NCBI GenBank assembly: GCA_964020085.1
Contig: OZ026601.1
Location: 508,501-572,500 of the forward strand
DNA length: 64,000 bases
From: Micromussa lordhowensis
Taxonomy: Eukaryota > Cnidaria > Anthozoa > Scleractinia > Lobophylliidae
Direction of reading: 5' to 3'
Shown here: piece after piece, positions 25,401-37,699 of the stretch
Numbering within the stretch: the stretch's first letter is position 1
Layout of the letters: each line of letters begins with the position of its first letter
Translations under genes and position numbers: made by a program
The notes under the pieces: generated by a model
Databases searched by the model: none
The model's input: only the letters and a program-made list of their open reading frames with translations
What the model was told of the DNA's origin: nothing

Positions 25401-28400
25401 CATGTAAGTGTAAACCAACCATAAAGCCGCGCCTCTGATAACTAACAAATCACACAAGAAATCGGTGGAACGCGGCGGCCAGTGGCGAGAAAATACGGAA
25501 AAGAAGCCCTGTTTAACAAACCGTGAAACCAACCTGAATGAGCGCCTTTTTCGACGTGCGCAGGAGACGAACAAGCGTAACAAGCGCTTCAGCATTTGCT
25601 ATCTCAAGCTGGGTTGATTTGTTTGACTGATGAGCCACGCCTACACACAGGATGCCGAGAACGTGAATGACCATCAGCAAAACCTGCAGCAAAGAAAAAT
25701 GTGAACGTTAAAAGGCATATTTAACAGCACGTCACTTCTTCAAAACTAGAGGAAAATTTCCGTACAAAGTCTAGCCAATACCTAGTGACACGCGGAGTAA
25801 ACCAGAAATCAGAAATTAGTGGAAGTGGTGGAATGAATTACTTCACGACGTTTAAGTAAACGACAGAACTTCATGCTACGCTGTTACAAGACATTTTGCA
25901 AAGTTCTTGTGAGCCTCATGTTTGCCCGTTTGTCAGTTCTCACTTGGTATAGAATACACAGTTGGCCTAAAACAATAGAGAACAAAAGCACAAAAAAAAA
26001 ACGAGAAAACCATTGTTTCTATAATTTTCCTCGTTCCTTTGCTCTATTGTTCTCTATTGTATTGGGCAAACTGTGTTTTCTACACCAAGTAAGAACCCGT
26101 TTGTCCATGTTGTATTACTGTGCTCCATTTTCCTGTTTTGCATTCACTAGCCACCTTTTCTTACTGAAGGGTTCCTCTTATTTGTCGAGCACTGTTCCAC
26201 ATAATCCAGCTGACTTTTGTGTCAGCTTATCACTAATTGTTTAGAGCAACCCAAATAAAAGTGAAGCCTTGGAGCCAAGGCTGGCTCATAGCTGCCGGAG
26301 CTGATCCCGGTTTCTGTAGCATGAAGCGGCTAGAAGTATTTCTACTTCCCCTGGACGGGATGCTGGTCCATCGCAGGTCACTCCCCCGCAATTTTGTTAG
26401 GTTTCCCCAACAAATAGCAGGTACCCAATTATACATCTGGGTGGAGAGAGGCACTGTGAGAGTAAAGTGTCTTGCCCAAGAACACAACACACTGTCCCCG
26501 GCCAGGGCTCGAACCCGGACCGCTAGCTCCGGAGTCGAGCGCACTAACCATGAGGCCACCGCGCGAATTATTTAGAGCAACCCAAATGAGGGAAAGAAAT
26601 TGGACAGTATTCAAGCACTGTTCCACATAATGCAACCAACTTTTGTGTCAGCTTAGGTTTAAGGTTTAAGTTTTAACTTTATTGAACACTCCCAAATACG
26701 GTTTTTCAGTGAACAGTACAATAAATGAATACGATAAGAAAATATGCCGGTATATGTACAGTAAAATGTATAAAACTATGGGTTAAAACTATTTTTGTTT
26801 TAAAAAACTCGTTCAACATCGTTGACCACAGTTTTAAATCTTTGTCTAATGAATTCCATAACTTTACTATCCTATAGCGGACTGATCTCTGGCTATAGTA
26901 GCGGTTTTAGTAGAGGAATGTTAAGTTCTTGTGAGTTTCTTGTTATTCGGTCAGATATCTGCATTCTTGTGGTAAACTGTGACGTCAGGTAAGTCGGGGC
27001 ACAGCTTATCATTATTTTTTATATTATTATTTAGAGCAACCCAAAATGAGAGAAAGAAATTGGACAGTATACCATATACAGTACCGGTCAAAGGGATTGC
27101 AGCACCTACACGCGCGTAAAATGCGTGTAGTCTGCGTGTAGTATTCGTGGACAATGCGTGGACAGTGCGTGTAAGGTGCGTGTAATTACACGCGTGTAAA
27201 ATTTACTGATCTGGTAGTGACACGCATTTGCGTGTAATTTCACGCATATGCGTGTATTTAAATTGGAGGAACCAAAACCTTTGTTATTCATACACGCATT
27301 TGCGTGTAGTTTGCAAAACAAAAAGCCATTACTGCACGTAACTTGTATTGGAAACACGCGACTCTGTTCACAACAAAAAGTGAATTTAAAAGCCGACAAG
27401 CATTGGTAAATTAGTGGCCTAGCTCGAGCACCTACACAATGTATCAAAGAAACATTCTTTCTAAATCTGTAGCAGCCCGCACTTCTTAAAGATCTCTGAG
27501 CTTTCGTTTACGTTAAAACACGAGTGACGGTACGTCGCAACGTAATATTTACCCACGCACGAAATGTCATTTCAACTCCTGTTCCTTGGATAAAAATGAA
27601 ATAGGGATTCAAACAGAAACCACGGACTCTCTCTCTTAATCTGTCCACACCTCTGCTTAAACGGCGAAGAATCAATTTTTTTTATCAAAATCTAAGTGTT
27701 CGTTAATTTTCAGTTCATCTGATTCGTGTGTAACCTTCCGACAACGACCCGCAATGTTTACACCCGGCACGTTCGATTATTCGGCTTAAATTACAATACA
27801 GTTGACTATCGATAAGCTAGTCAAGTCTATTCTTCAAAGAAACACAGCTTGGATCATATCACATATTCTTTATTCTAAATTAAACAACCAGCTAATATTA
27901 CAATTTTATACGGTGTATGACGCAGTCGAGTCCGTTTTTAACATTATCGAAAACATAACACAAGTTCAACGACTTGTATAATAAGGCGCTCGAGTTAAAG
28001 AGCAACTAAACGCTGCTGAAGTCAGCGAAATTAAGAGAATTGTAAACAGTTTTTTTCCTACATCTGCATGTGATGAGCTGTCCGCATGGCGGGAATGTAG
28101 AAAGGCAATCGACGAGTATCTTCGTCGACCAAGCTGCCGTAAGAGAACGCAGTAAAAATTAGTTAGTAACTGTTGGTAATTTTGTTTTGTTAAGCATACT
28201 GTTAAATAAATGGCACCCGTTTCATTTGAATTTGTTGTGCACTTCACTGACTTAATCGCCTTGATTTTAAGTGCTAATTAGGTCAAAAGAAAAACATTCG
28301 GATTTCCGTGGTCGGGTTGACAGATGGAATAAGACAACTTTAGCACTGCACAGGATTTCCGCTTGGGCAGATTTTGGTCACGTGCTAGGCAACGACATTC

Positions 28401-30797
28401 CAGAAACAGATCGAATTTCATTTCAATGAGATCAAAACAACTTGTTTTCGCTTCTGAGTACGTAATATTAACGAAGAATCTTCAAAGGCTTTTTAAACTT
28501 AAAGAAGGATAACTGGTTTTAAAAAAATGCTGAAAATCTCGAGCGAAATAATATCTGTTGCTGTTATATCGTGTCAATCAAGCCTCAGTTCGTCAGCCGC
28601 TAGCACCGTTGTTTCCGAACGCTTCGGGTACGAAGTATTTTCAATGATTGAATGTTTGGATTATTTTAAAGTAGAATGATTGCTGTAATTCAAAATTGAA
28701 AGCAACATCATGCGTTTATGTTCTGTTATCGCAGTGAATCCGAGCATGCCAGCCAGTCGCTTGCGCCGCTTGTTGAAACTACTACGGACAAAAAATACTT
28801 TCACTGTATTAAACCAGTTTATAGGAAACTAGTCGATTCTATCTGAGACGTTTGACGACCAGAAGCAAGAAGACGAAAGACTAAACTGTATTGCAGGGTA
28901 GTCCAGCACCGTAAATGTTACACGGTAAATTGCTTTGTTTACATTACACGCACTTTTAATATTCTACACGTATTCTCATTACACGCACTTAATGAGTTCC
29001 AGTTGAACAACTGCGTGTAATTTTACACGCAATTCCACGTATACAGCGTAGAAATTACACGCGTGTAATTACACGCAGTTTTGAGTATTTGCGTGTAAGG
29101 TGCGTGGACACTGCGTGGACACTGCGTGTAATGTGCGTGTAGTACACGCGCTTTACGCGCGTGTAATGCTGCAATCCCTTTGACCGGTACTGTACTGTAT
29201 ATATATACTTTATTTATGGTCATGCAAATAAAGTTAGGTGTTGTTGAATACAGCAGGCAGCTGAATGGAAGGAAACTGTCTCTGCATCTTCACTGAAGAC
29301 TATCCAGCAACCCCACCCTCCCATTCCCCCCAAAGGAAAATTGGGGAGAATGCACAAAATACATTCAGGATATTTTTAATATTTTTCCAACAAGTGCAGG
29401 CCATTAAATTTACAAACCTTTTCAGAAGTCTTGGCTGATCTCAAGAGTCTCACTAGAGGCTGCACTCCACCTCCAGCCACAATCTTATTCTGATTCTCAA
29501 TGTTCTCTGTAGTTAAAGCAATTATGGCCATGCCAGCAATAAACTGTAGAGTTTCTGATTTGAGCATCAACATGTCGACCAGAATGTTAATGCCAATCAT
29601 GCTGGCGATACGCTGCTGCTGATGCCGGGTGACACCTGCCAGTGCCCACAGAGCACTGGCACCTGAAACAAGGAAACATACAGCATGAAATGAGTGGCTC
29701 CAGAAAATGTCCATACCCACCCCAAAGATGGTTACTGGAAATTCCAAGGGCGAGGGGAGATCTCACAAGCCAAAATGGTTGAAGGAAATGTGAATCAAAA
29801 TTGGAATTTCCAGTACAGAGGGTTGTAATTTAATTTATTTATAGAGGGTTGTAGTTTATTCAGAGGCACTTATCAGGGCAAGGGACATGTAATGTATGCA
29901 ACGGAGGCATACATGTATCTTGTAACATGTGCAAAGAGAAATGTACATGTAATGCATGTTAAGCCATGTAATTAACATGTTGTGGTTTAACTTTTATTTT
30001 TTTGGGGGGGGGAGGGGGGACGGTTATAATTTTTCAAACTAGTTTTGTTGTTTGTTGAATTTGTATTTGGACTGAAATTTTCTGAACCAATTTGAATTTT
30101 ATTTTCCCTTCATTTTCGAATGAACACCAAAAATATGCCCCCCTCCAAAAACATGAAAGAGTGGTTTAAAAAAAATTCAAACTAAAAGCAAACACAGAAA
30201 AAATATCCTCAGTTTTTGGGTTATTAACCATAAAAATTCACAAACCTTGTTCTTTGACTTCAATGGCCCACATTTTCAAAAGCCTTATGAGAGGCTTTTG
30301 CGCATCAGCTGCATCAATCTCTTTCTGTGCCTCAGGGTTACTCATGGCAAGTGATTCTAGAGCACTTGCAGCCTTTACTTGGCAAAGAGTCTTTGTGCTC
30401 TTTGCTAGGGAGACGAGCGGCTTCACAGCTCCTTTAGCTACAACAAGGTCTTGGTTTTGCCGGTGGTCTTTGGTCAAAGAGCTCAGGCAAGCTGCTGTAT
30501 TGGCTTGAAGATTCTTTGATTTAGCACCTGAAAAGTTTAAAAATGATTTTAATATATTTTTCATAACCCTTTATGTCACATCCCAAGCATAAACAATACC
30601 AAACATCCCTGTCTGGATTGCCATAGGGAGTCAAAAAGTTTGATCACTAATATACTTTATTATCCAACTCTGCTTCGTAGAGTACAAATATCGCGCGAAA
30701 CAAGTACAAATATCACACAATATTTGTACTCGTCTCATTCCTCCCGGCCGCGTGAAGTTCAAAACCTTGGCAAGTCAGAATTTTGGGAAAAGAAATC

Positions 30798-30829
<32 letters not shown>

Positions 30830-32493
30830 GTGTGTAGTATCGCTGTATATTTTTACTCGTTGTTTGTATTTTGACTCGCCCTACGGGCTCGTCAAAATAC
30901 CGCACAACTCGTAAAAATATACAGCGATACTACACACCAAAACGTCTAATAAGATATATGTATTTTTGCAGTCAAACCAGGTAAAGCATACCCCTCAAGA
31001 TTACATTAATGAATTGATTATTTGAATATTGAACCTGCTGGTTGTTTCAAGAATGCAATAATGAGTTGATTAATCAAATATTGAGCTACATGTAGTGGGT
31101 ATAATATTAAAATAATCAACTCATTATTGCATTCTTGAAATGACTAGCAGGTTCAATATTCAAATATTCAAATTATTAATGTAGTTTTGTGGGGTATGAT
31201 TTACTTGGTTTGACTGTAATAATTAGCTCACTGTGCTTCGTACTAGACTTGCACATTCCATTCTTGTAGTTCTTAGTTTTTTAGTTATTTATCATTTAAA
31301 TTAATATAAATTTTCTAAAGTAAGCTTAATTGCAAATTCAGGATGCAAAGAAAACAATTTTTCAGCCTTGCCCTTACTACATGTATGAATAATGATGTAC
31401 TAGCCTGAAAATCCTGCCCACTAGCCCCAAAAAGTCCATCTCTTACAGAACTTCTGATATTTGAACTTAATAAAAAAATTCCCTAATAAACTTCACTTGC
31501 CCATTGGGCAAGTGACGGACAAAATCTACTAGCCCACCAGGCTATCTTTGCACACTGCTAATTACTCACTTAAAAGTTCAGTAAGGGTGTCAATTGCACC
31601 ACTCTTGGCAACAGCTGTCTGGTTGTCATGGTTACCATCGCACAAGACCCTCAGTGCATTGACACAATTCACCAACACATGCTCAAGTTCAGAGTCCAGC
31701 AAACCAACAAGTGCTTCTATTCCACCTAGACGTAGACAAAGTAAATACAAATTTAAAAAAAACTATTTAGTACATGTATATGAGTACATCTCAGTAAAAC
31801 TAAAAGTAATGTGATGTTCTGAAAAAAACCATCCCCCAGTTTCAAAAGGCTTCTTGATCTCAGCCCCTTCAAAAACTACTCTGGAATTTGCAGTTTAACT
31901 CTGTACTTAACTTAAGAAAACGTTTTTGAAACATCCACCCTCCTCGGAATATTTTTCAATGATTTTACTTTTTTTTTCTTTTTTTTTCTTTTTATTGGCT
32001 AAACAAGTTCAGTAATACAGAGCTACAGTACAGAATAATAAACTACATTGCAATACATTAGTGTTTAACCGAGATGTGTTTTAATCATTTCAATGATTTT
32101 ACTTGGGACTGGACAGTTACATGTAGATATTTAAATCATAGAAACACACAACTGTGGGTAATTGTTTTGTATAACTATACATTGCTGCTTTTATTTTAAT
32201 TGTCGTTTTAAGGCAGATGCTGATCAGAAAATCGGTGTAGGGGATATGATCCCTGAATAAAGGTGTGTACTTTAATTTCTAGGAGCAAATAATACAATAA
32301 ACCAGCCCTCAGAAGGTTTCAATTTTGTTCAATTGCCACCATTTCCCTTGGCTATTTATTACAGTTGTACTGTATCTCTAACTCCAGTACAACTTTCCCT
32401 CACAAAAATAGTCAAGGTGGAAATGGTGGCATTTGAACAAAACTGTGAAGTCACGCCAGGGCTGATATGCAGAACTTTTTGTTACATATGAAC

Positions 32494-32538
<45 letters not shown>

Positions 32539-32627
32539 GAGTATTACAAATTGATTCGATTTGCTCTGATGAAGGGCTAACGCTCGAAATGTCAGCTTTC
32601 GAATCACGTTACAGTGTCTAATTGACA

Positions 32628-32661
<34 letters not shown>

Positions 32662-32806
32662 GAGAGTTTTCATTGGCTTAGCCATCATGGTATATGAGCC
32701 ATTATACCATGATCTACAAAGATGGCGAGCGTATGCGTGATTTTTTGGGCCTTTTTGTTTTTATTATAGCCTAATTTTCTATTTTTGGAAGGCGTTTTTA
32801 ATAAAA

Positions 32807-32843
<37 letters not shown>

Positions 32844-32844
32844 T

Positions 32845-32918
<74 letters not shown>

Positions 32919-35491
32919 TTAATTATCAACTAAGTTGATAAAACCAAATTTTTGTTACATATATGTGTTTACTAACAAAAGTTAATTTCAGCTTTCTTTT
33001 GATTACCTTCTTCAGAAATCTTTCCCTGGTTAACATCCAAACAAGCCAGATCGCCAAGGATGACAGCAGCTCGAGAGTGAATCATAGGTACAGGTGAACA
33101 CAGAAGGCTGACGACAACAGGGATAGCATCAGCTTTCGATACCTCTGCTCGAACCTCAGCATGGCTTCCAATGTTACACAAAACAGATCCTGCAAGAGAT
33201 TGCAGCTCTGCATTCTCAAGTCTGAGAAGATCAACAAGGGCAGGAACCCCTCCTGCATGTAGGACAGACTCCCAGTTGTTTTCTAATGCTAAGGACAGAA
33301 CATCAAGGCATTTAACGGCACTGTGCTTCCTCTTGACGTCATCAGACTTCAGCATACCCACGAGCATGTCCCATACTGGAACGTCATGATTGTTCCAACT
33401 GATGAAGTATTCCAGCGTGTTAGTGTGAAAGTGGAGAGCAGCAAGGTGCACAGCTCCATTACCTTCCTTGTCTATAGAAGTATACTGTGCACCAAGCTCA
33501 ATCAGACATTTGACTGAATCAAGAGCACCACTTGAAGCTGCTAAAAGAATCGGCGTTGACTCTAAATCATCCTTAGACTTGAGCTCCAGCAATTTTGGCT
33601 CACGGTGGACTAAGTGCATCAGGCAATCGACATGGTTGAAAAAAGCAGCGTAATGAACAGGCACCCACCCTTGACTGTCAAACATCATCACATCAGCTTT
33701 GTACGTCACTAAGCAAACCAAGCTATCCAGTGCACCACACTTTGCAGCGAGATGCAACGGACTCACACCCTGCGAAGAAATGTTGTTGTAACGTCGCACA
33801 TTAACGTCAAAACCCATGACAACCAACATTGTGATAATCTGCGGCCTATTAAACATGGCGGCATGGTGAATGAGAGACAGACCAGATGAGTCTTGAGTTG
33901 TTAGTCGTGATGGTGGCAGTCTTCGCGTCATAGTTTGAAATATTGAAACTAGACCTCTCTGAGCACTGGCCTGGAGCCCCGCAGGGATCTGTTTGAGTTT
34001 TACAGTTCTTTGATAGCCATACCTCTTCTTGAACTGCTCATGAATCTGTAGCTCATGTACTGGTAGCCGCTTTGGTTTGAGTTTCACAATCTCATCATAA
34101 TGGGCATGTATCCACAGCGGGTGTTTTGGCGAAACAGGATAGAAGGTCTCCAAATGAATGTTGAGGACAAAATAACTTTTACCATCAATTTCAACTGCAG
34201 ACATTGGATAACTTTCTAACATTACACTGTCTGAGCTCATGATTTTGTTGTACGCATCAGAGGCTATGTATTCCAGATTTTCACGCTCTGCAACAACTGC
34301 CGAGGCAATTTTCTCTGCAGGTGGAGTTTCACGGTTGATTGAAATTCCACCATGCAAGTGAAAGTATTTCTCTGAGTGGTCAAAGTTCTTGCACTTGAAT
34401 TCTGGTCTTAGAATCAGTGGCGGAAACTCACGTTCAGTTTTACACTCTTCAAAAGTGAATGCTGGGAGCAGTTTGTTGATATCAGGTACCTTACAGCGTT
34501 TCTTGATCGCAACCAGAAATGGCACCATGAAGCTGATAAATTTTAGCAGGCACAGCTGTCGCTTTACCTCCGGCTTCAACAGCAGAGTGTTTCTAATAAA
34601 CTCCTCATGTGCTCCAAGCCTTCTCTGCAGCTTTTCATAACTTTGAAGATCAATTTTATCTGACCTCACTACACTAGAAATGTGATAACTGGCATCTGTC
34701 AAAAACATATTTTGATGTTGATTGACAGTGTTCTGGAACAAAGTAAGTTTCAGTGCTAGTTCGTCAACATGCTTCATGAAATGCCTCTTCTCTTCTGTGG
34801 CGACGGGATCATCTTTGTTTTCATCCGGGATTGCATCATAAGCTTGAGTCAGCTCGGGATCTTTAGCCAAGTCAAGAATACCAGCCTCGGTCCAAACAAG
34901 TTGTAAGCTCCTTCGAGTTTCTGGCTCTCCAGTGGTGGTGTTCAGATTCACTGCCTGCCTCCAACGTTCAGCAAATTTAGTTCTTTTGTCCTTTGGGAAG
35001 TAAGCTCCGTGCCATAAGCTCTTCATCGTGTAATCGACATCGGAAAGTATCTGACCGATTCGCGTGTCGTAGTAAGCAGGCGGAATCTGGCAAGATGTAC
35101 TACAATCATAGTTTGCTTCCAACGCTATCGAAGGCGTCTGATTCAAAATGTAAATTCCAATCACCAATTCACGCACAATCTGATGCATTTCTCGTAATTC
35201 TAATGGCTCGATGCCTTTCTCCTCGGGTACCAGAAGTAAACAGTTGTTGAAATTGCTCGGAATTTGAATTCCAGCGATCAGGCCTTGTGGAGGTTCGACA
35301 GAAACCCTCGTGTCTTCGGTAGAAAGCAGCCAGTCACTTGAAGTGTATGCCAGCGTTTCTTGAAGCTCATACCGTTCTATTTTGTCAAAATACGTCGCAG
35401 CCGCTCTGGAAGCCGTCATCGAAGCCATTACGTCGGAAGAACTCGACGTTCGTCGCCTTGTTGTTGTAACGCTAGAACTCGCTGAGGTCAT
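22414..35491 (-). CDS. ANKAR: Ankyrin and armadillo repeat-containing protein, complete
   Basis: Nine coding exons join with matching phases: 35491-33007, 31725-31570, 30527-30246, 29662-29418, 25683-25534, 25025-24566, 24036-23796, 23421-23369, 22673-22414. They total 4332 nt, exactly 1444 codons, giving 1443 residues; human ANKAR is about 1434. Exon 1 alone codes 828 residues: a Ser/Thr-rich start, a long family-specific helical region, ankyrin repeats at about 530-695 (motifs SPLHLAAKCGALDSLVCLV, WVPVHYAAFFNHVDCLMHLV, TPILLAASSGALDSVKCLI) and the first armadillo repeats from about 705. Later exons add armadillo repeats (GGVQPLVRLLRSAKTSEK, GAVKPLVSLAKSTKTLCQVK), then a basic tail beginning SLEIHGGPPVP. 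The start ATG at 35491 is the first in frame. The molecular role of ANKAR is poorly known; protein scaffolding is likely. Intron 4 (25684-29417) holds several transposons. Confidence 0.92.
23455..23560 (+). mobile_element. SINE fragment in an ANKAR intron
   Basis: CACCCAGATGTATAAATGG and TAGCATCCCATCCAGG match the body of the SINE at 26257-26570 in the opposite orientation. It lies 34 bp upstream of the 53-bp ANKAR exon and has no tRNA head. Confidence 0.6.
26185..27075 (+). repeat. Repeated segments around the SINE
   Basis: AGCACTGTTCCACATAAT...CTTTTGTGTCAGCTTA occurs at about 26190 and 26615, and TTAGAGCAACCCAAA.TGAG.GAAAGAAATTGGACAGTA at about 26571 and 27031. An older repeat was present before the SINE and the mariner-like element inserted. 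Confidence 0.55.
26257..26570 (-). mobile_element. tRNA-derived SINE with 17-bp target duplication
   Basis: Reading the minus strand from 26570: a tRNA-like head with A box TGGCCTCATGG and perfect B box GGTTCGAACCC. The conserved body follows (GGGCAAGACACTTTACTCTC, CTCTCTCCACCCAGATGTAT) and then the 3' part. It is flanked by identical 17-bp copies of TTTAGAGCAACCCAAAT at 26240-26256 and 26571-26587. It lies in ANKAR intron 4. Confidence 0.88.
27079..29192. mobile_element. Non-autonomous Tc1/mariner-like element with GCGTGTAA arrays
   Basis: Terminal inverted repeats CAGTACCGGTCAAAGGGATT(GCAGCA) are perfect at both ends and flanked by TA on each side, the Tc1/mariner target signature. Just inside each end lie 120-200 bp dense in the octamer GCGTGTAA and its complement, in both orientations (27105-27310 and 28935-29170). 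The 1.6-kb interior has no transposase frame, so it must be mobilised in trans. It lies in ANKAR intron 4. Confidence 0.8.
29750..30240 (-). other. ANKAR intron 3, no gene
   Basis: Low-complexity intron with ACATGTA-rich stretches (29880-29990) and a G run at 30003-30019. No other feature. Confidence 0.5.
30815..30955. repeat. Perfect foldback in ANKAR intron 2
   Basis: TTAGACGTTTTGGTGTGTAG...TCGCTGTATATTTTTAC is repeated in reverse complement after GCCCTACGGGCTCGTC, giving arms of more than 50 bp round a short centre. Probable MITE. Confidence 0.7.
30968..31218. mobile_element. Foldback MITE with CAGTCAAACC ends
   Basis: Ends CAGTCAAACCAGGTAAAGCA and TACTTGGTTTGACTG are inverted. Inner arms AGTTGATTAATCAAATATTG / AATATTCAAAT and AAGAATGCAATAATGAGTTG / CAACTCATTATTGCATTCTT also mirror. 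No coding frame. It lies in ANKAR intron 2. Confidence 0.7.
32495..32960 (+). repeat. Retroelement-like repeat with hammerhead-type motif, split by a MITE
   Basis: GTTTCTAAAGAAACTGTGGT ... CTGATGA-GGGC-loop-GCTC-GAAATGTC at 32563-32596, with GCT/AGC helix I arms, then TATCAACTAAGTTGATAAAA at about 32924. The same flanking blocks are contiguous at 63413-63500, so the MITE at 32641-32920 inserted into this repeat. It lies in ANKAR intron 1. Confidence 0.6.
32641..32920 (+). mobile_element. MITE family A, copy 2
   Basis: Reverse complement of 18611-18890 along its whole length. Nested inside an older repeat, hence a later insertion. Confidence 0.8.
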
Positions 35492-36560
35492 TTTGGAGGT
35501 GAACGTAACGTAACAAGTGCAGGAACTGTGTAGGAGCTAGAAAACACAGATAGACCGTTTGAAAAATTTGTCTCGAAGCAGCCAATATCTTCGTGAGTAT
35601 TCACTTTCCTTTCTTCATCTCCAAAAAACCAGTTTTAAGAATAAAAATATAAAGGAAGGCTCAAAGAATTTGACTGGATACAACACATACAAAATTTGCC
35701 CGCCATTTCAGATACTCGTCGACTGGTAACAACGAAGCTAAACAGTCGATAATTGGTAAGATCCATCCCTTACTTATTTTGTACATTCACCTGTCCGTTG
35801 AATGATTCTCGTGGTATTTTGCATAAACTAACATTTTACCGTGGCAACTGAATAGTAATTTTCTGTTTGACCGATGGTTGACCGTATGAGCCGAAGCCTG
35901 GGTAACCAGTGACATAACAGGCGGACCAATATTTTCCTGTTTCCTGGGAAGGGCGGGGAGGGGGGAGGAACCAGGGAGGTATGAAGAGTTTTCCTGTGTG
36001 AACTTTTTCATGTTATGCACCTCTGCAAACAATTTTTTTTTCCCGATCTTTTTTAACCACGTTCTGACACAGAAGGAAAGTTCTATTTTGCTGCCGTCAA
36101 TCATTATTTGGTTTATTTTATTTTGTTTACTATATCGAAAAACGTTGCCATGGTAATTTTATAATTTCACATATGAAATTATAAATGAACGCTGAAATTT
36201 CGCGTCAAAATTAAGGAGTAATTTGTCAGCCATGATCACTTTCAGCCATAACCCCCTGAGAGTATTGGGCCGGGTCACCCATGACTGACATTATGGGAAA
36301 CATCGTACGTCATAAATGTTATCGCTGGCCACCATTCTCTGGCATGCCCGTGAAGTAGAACTCAGCCCAATCTCACAGGTGTCCCCGCGATCAATAGGTG
36401 GGATAGATTGTGATGCCGGCAATAAATTTTCCTCTGTTCTTATGAGCTTCGTAACACGGCGCCATTTTTTCCCGAACAGCCGTAATCTTAGATCCGCCTA
36501 CCGTCATTCATTTCGAGAGACAGATGAGAAGAGAGACTGTTTTACATACTGACACGTACA
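35492..36560. other. ANKAR upstream region, no gene seen
   Basis: Should contain the ANKAR promoter and 5' UTR (minus strand). Small open frames at 35787-36104 and 36316-36552 have no domain signature and no supporting splice sites. Confidence 0.5.
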
Positions 36561-36594
36561 AAGACTACCATGGGATAGGTTGGACATAACTGAC

Positions 36595-36835
36595 GAGGCA
36601 GTCACCCCCACCCCACCCTCCTCCTCCCCCCCAACACGCACACATACACTCACACACACACCCAAACTTTATTGAATGTGGGTGGAGCAGAAATTGATTG
36701 CGGCTGTAAAAATAATCAAAATAATCATGAAAGGCTATGAAAATGGATTGTAATTGGTGGTGGTTCTGAGGGCCAGCAGCACAAACCCAGCTAAAGCTGA
36801 CTTGGAATCTCTCTCCCCCCCCCCCCCCCCCCTTC
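36595..36835. repeat. CA/C-rich microsatellite and poly(C) tract
   Basis: C-rich and (CA)n run at about 36605-36666, and a run of about 19 C at 36815-36833. On the minus strand these read as long G runs and create a spurious Gly-rich frame. G-quadruplex formation is possible. Confidence 0.75.
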
Positions 36836-37699
36836 TGCGTTCGTAGAGACTTTAAAATGTACACAAGAACTTTGGGTCCAACAGCCAACTTTATTGCTCT
36901 TCTGAACAAAGACACACTCGATTTTGAACAACTTTGCATCTAATGGCAGTGACCAATTACGTACTGATCAGCACAGTTAAAAGAGATCAAAACGAATTGC
37001 CTTCAGTTGCTCCTAACTAAACTCAATTCAGATCAACGCCCAATCTGCACGCCACTGAAAAACTTTTTATATTGAATATTAGACAGCACTTACAATAGCT
37101 GTAAAGGTGTATGTGAGTTAAACTAATACCGTAAAGTTCCAAATGTAACGACTCCTTGTTTAAGTTCTTTCAGATTCAGTAGCCTTTCACTGTCGGTAAT
37201 TTTGGAGGGCCGCTTTTTTTGGTTAGCCAAAACGTGCTCCATGTTGCGGGCCATCCGGCATCGCCATAAGTTAAAAATCCTGCAATCCTGCGTACATGAA
37301 TTCGTGGAAGGATTCAGTTTTGGTATTATTACATCGGAACAAAGCAATTAGTTGTCCTTTGAATAAGTTTCACCGAAAACAAACATTAGATCAATTTAGT
37401 AGAGCTCCCTCTACCTCTTACCTCTGTAACCCCGCTTTCCGGTCACACGTTAACTTGACGGTCATTATATTCTGACCTCAAAGAAAAGCTCAGTCATTTC
37501 CTCATTTAAAGAATCCCTCCTTTAATCCGACCAATCATTAAAACAGCCAGATTATGGTGGCCCGTTGGTGACCCGACTGAACGGCTGGGATTCAACTGTA
37601 TTATCAGATCTTGTAACAAGTCAAGTTACATTTTGTGTCGCTACTTTTTGAGTTTCGTTACTTTCGGAATTCACAAACAACCGTGAAATATTTGATCAC

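Noticed and set aside
26510..26570. Functional tRNA gene
   Set aside because: The A and B boxes belong to a SINE with a conserved body and target duplication; no complete cloverleaf fits.
36565..36939. Minus-strand frame with a Gly-rich stretch
   Set aside because: The Gly runs come from poly(C)/(CA)n tracts. No other coding sign.
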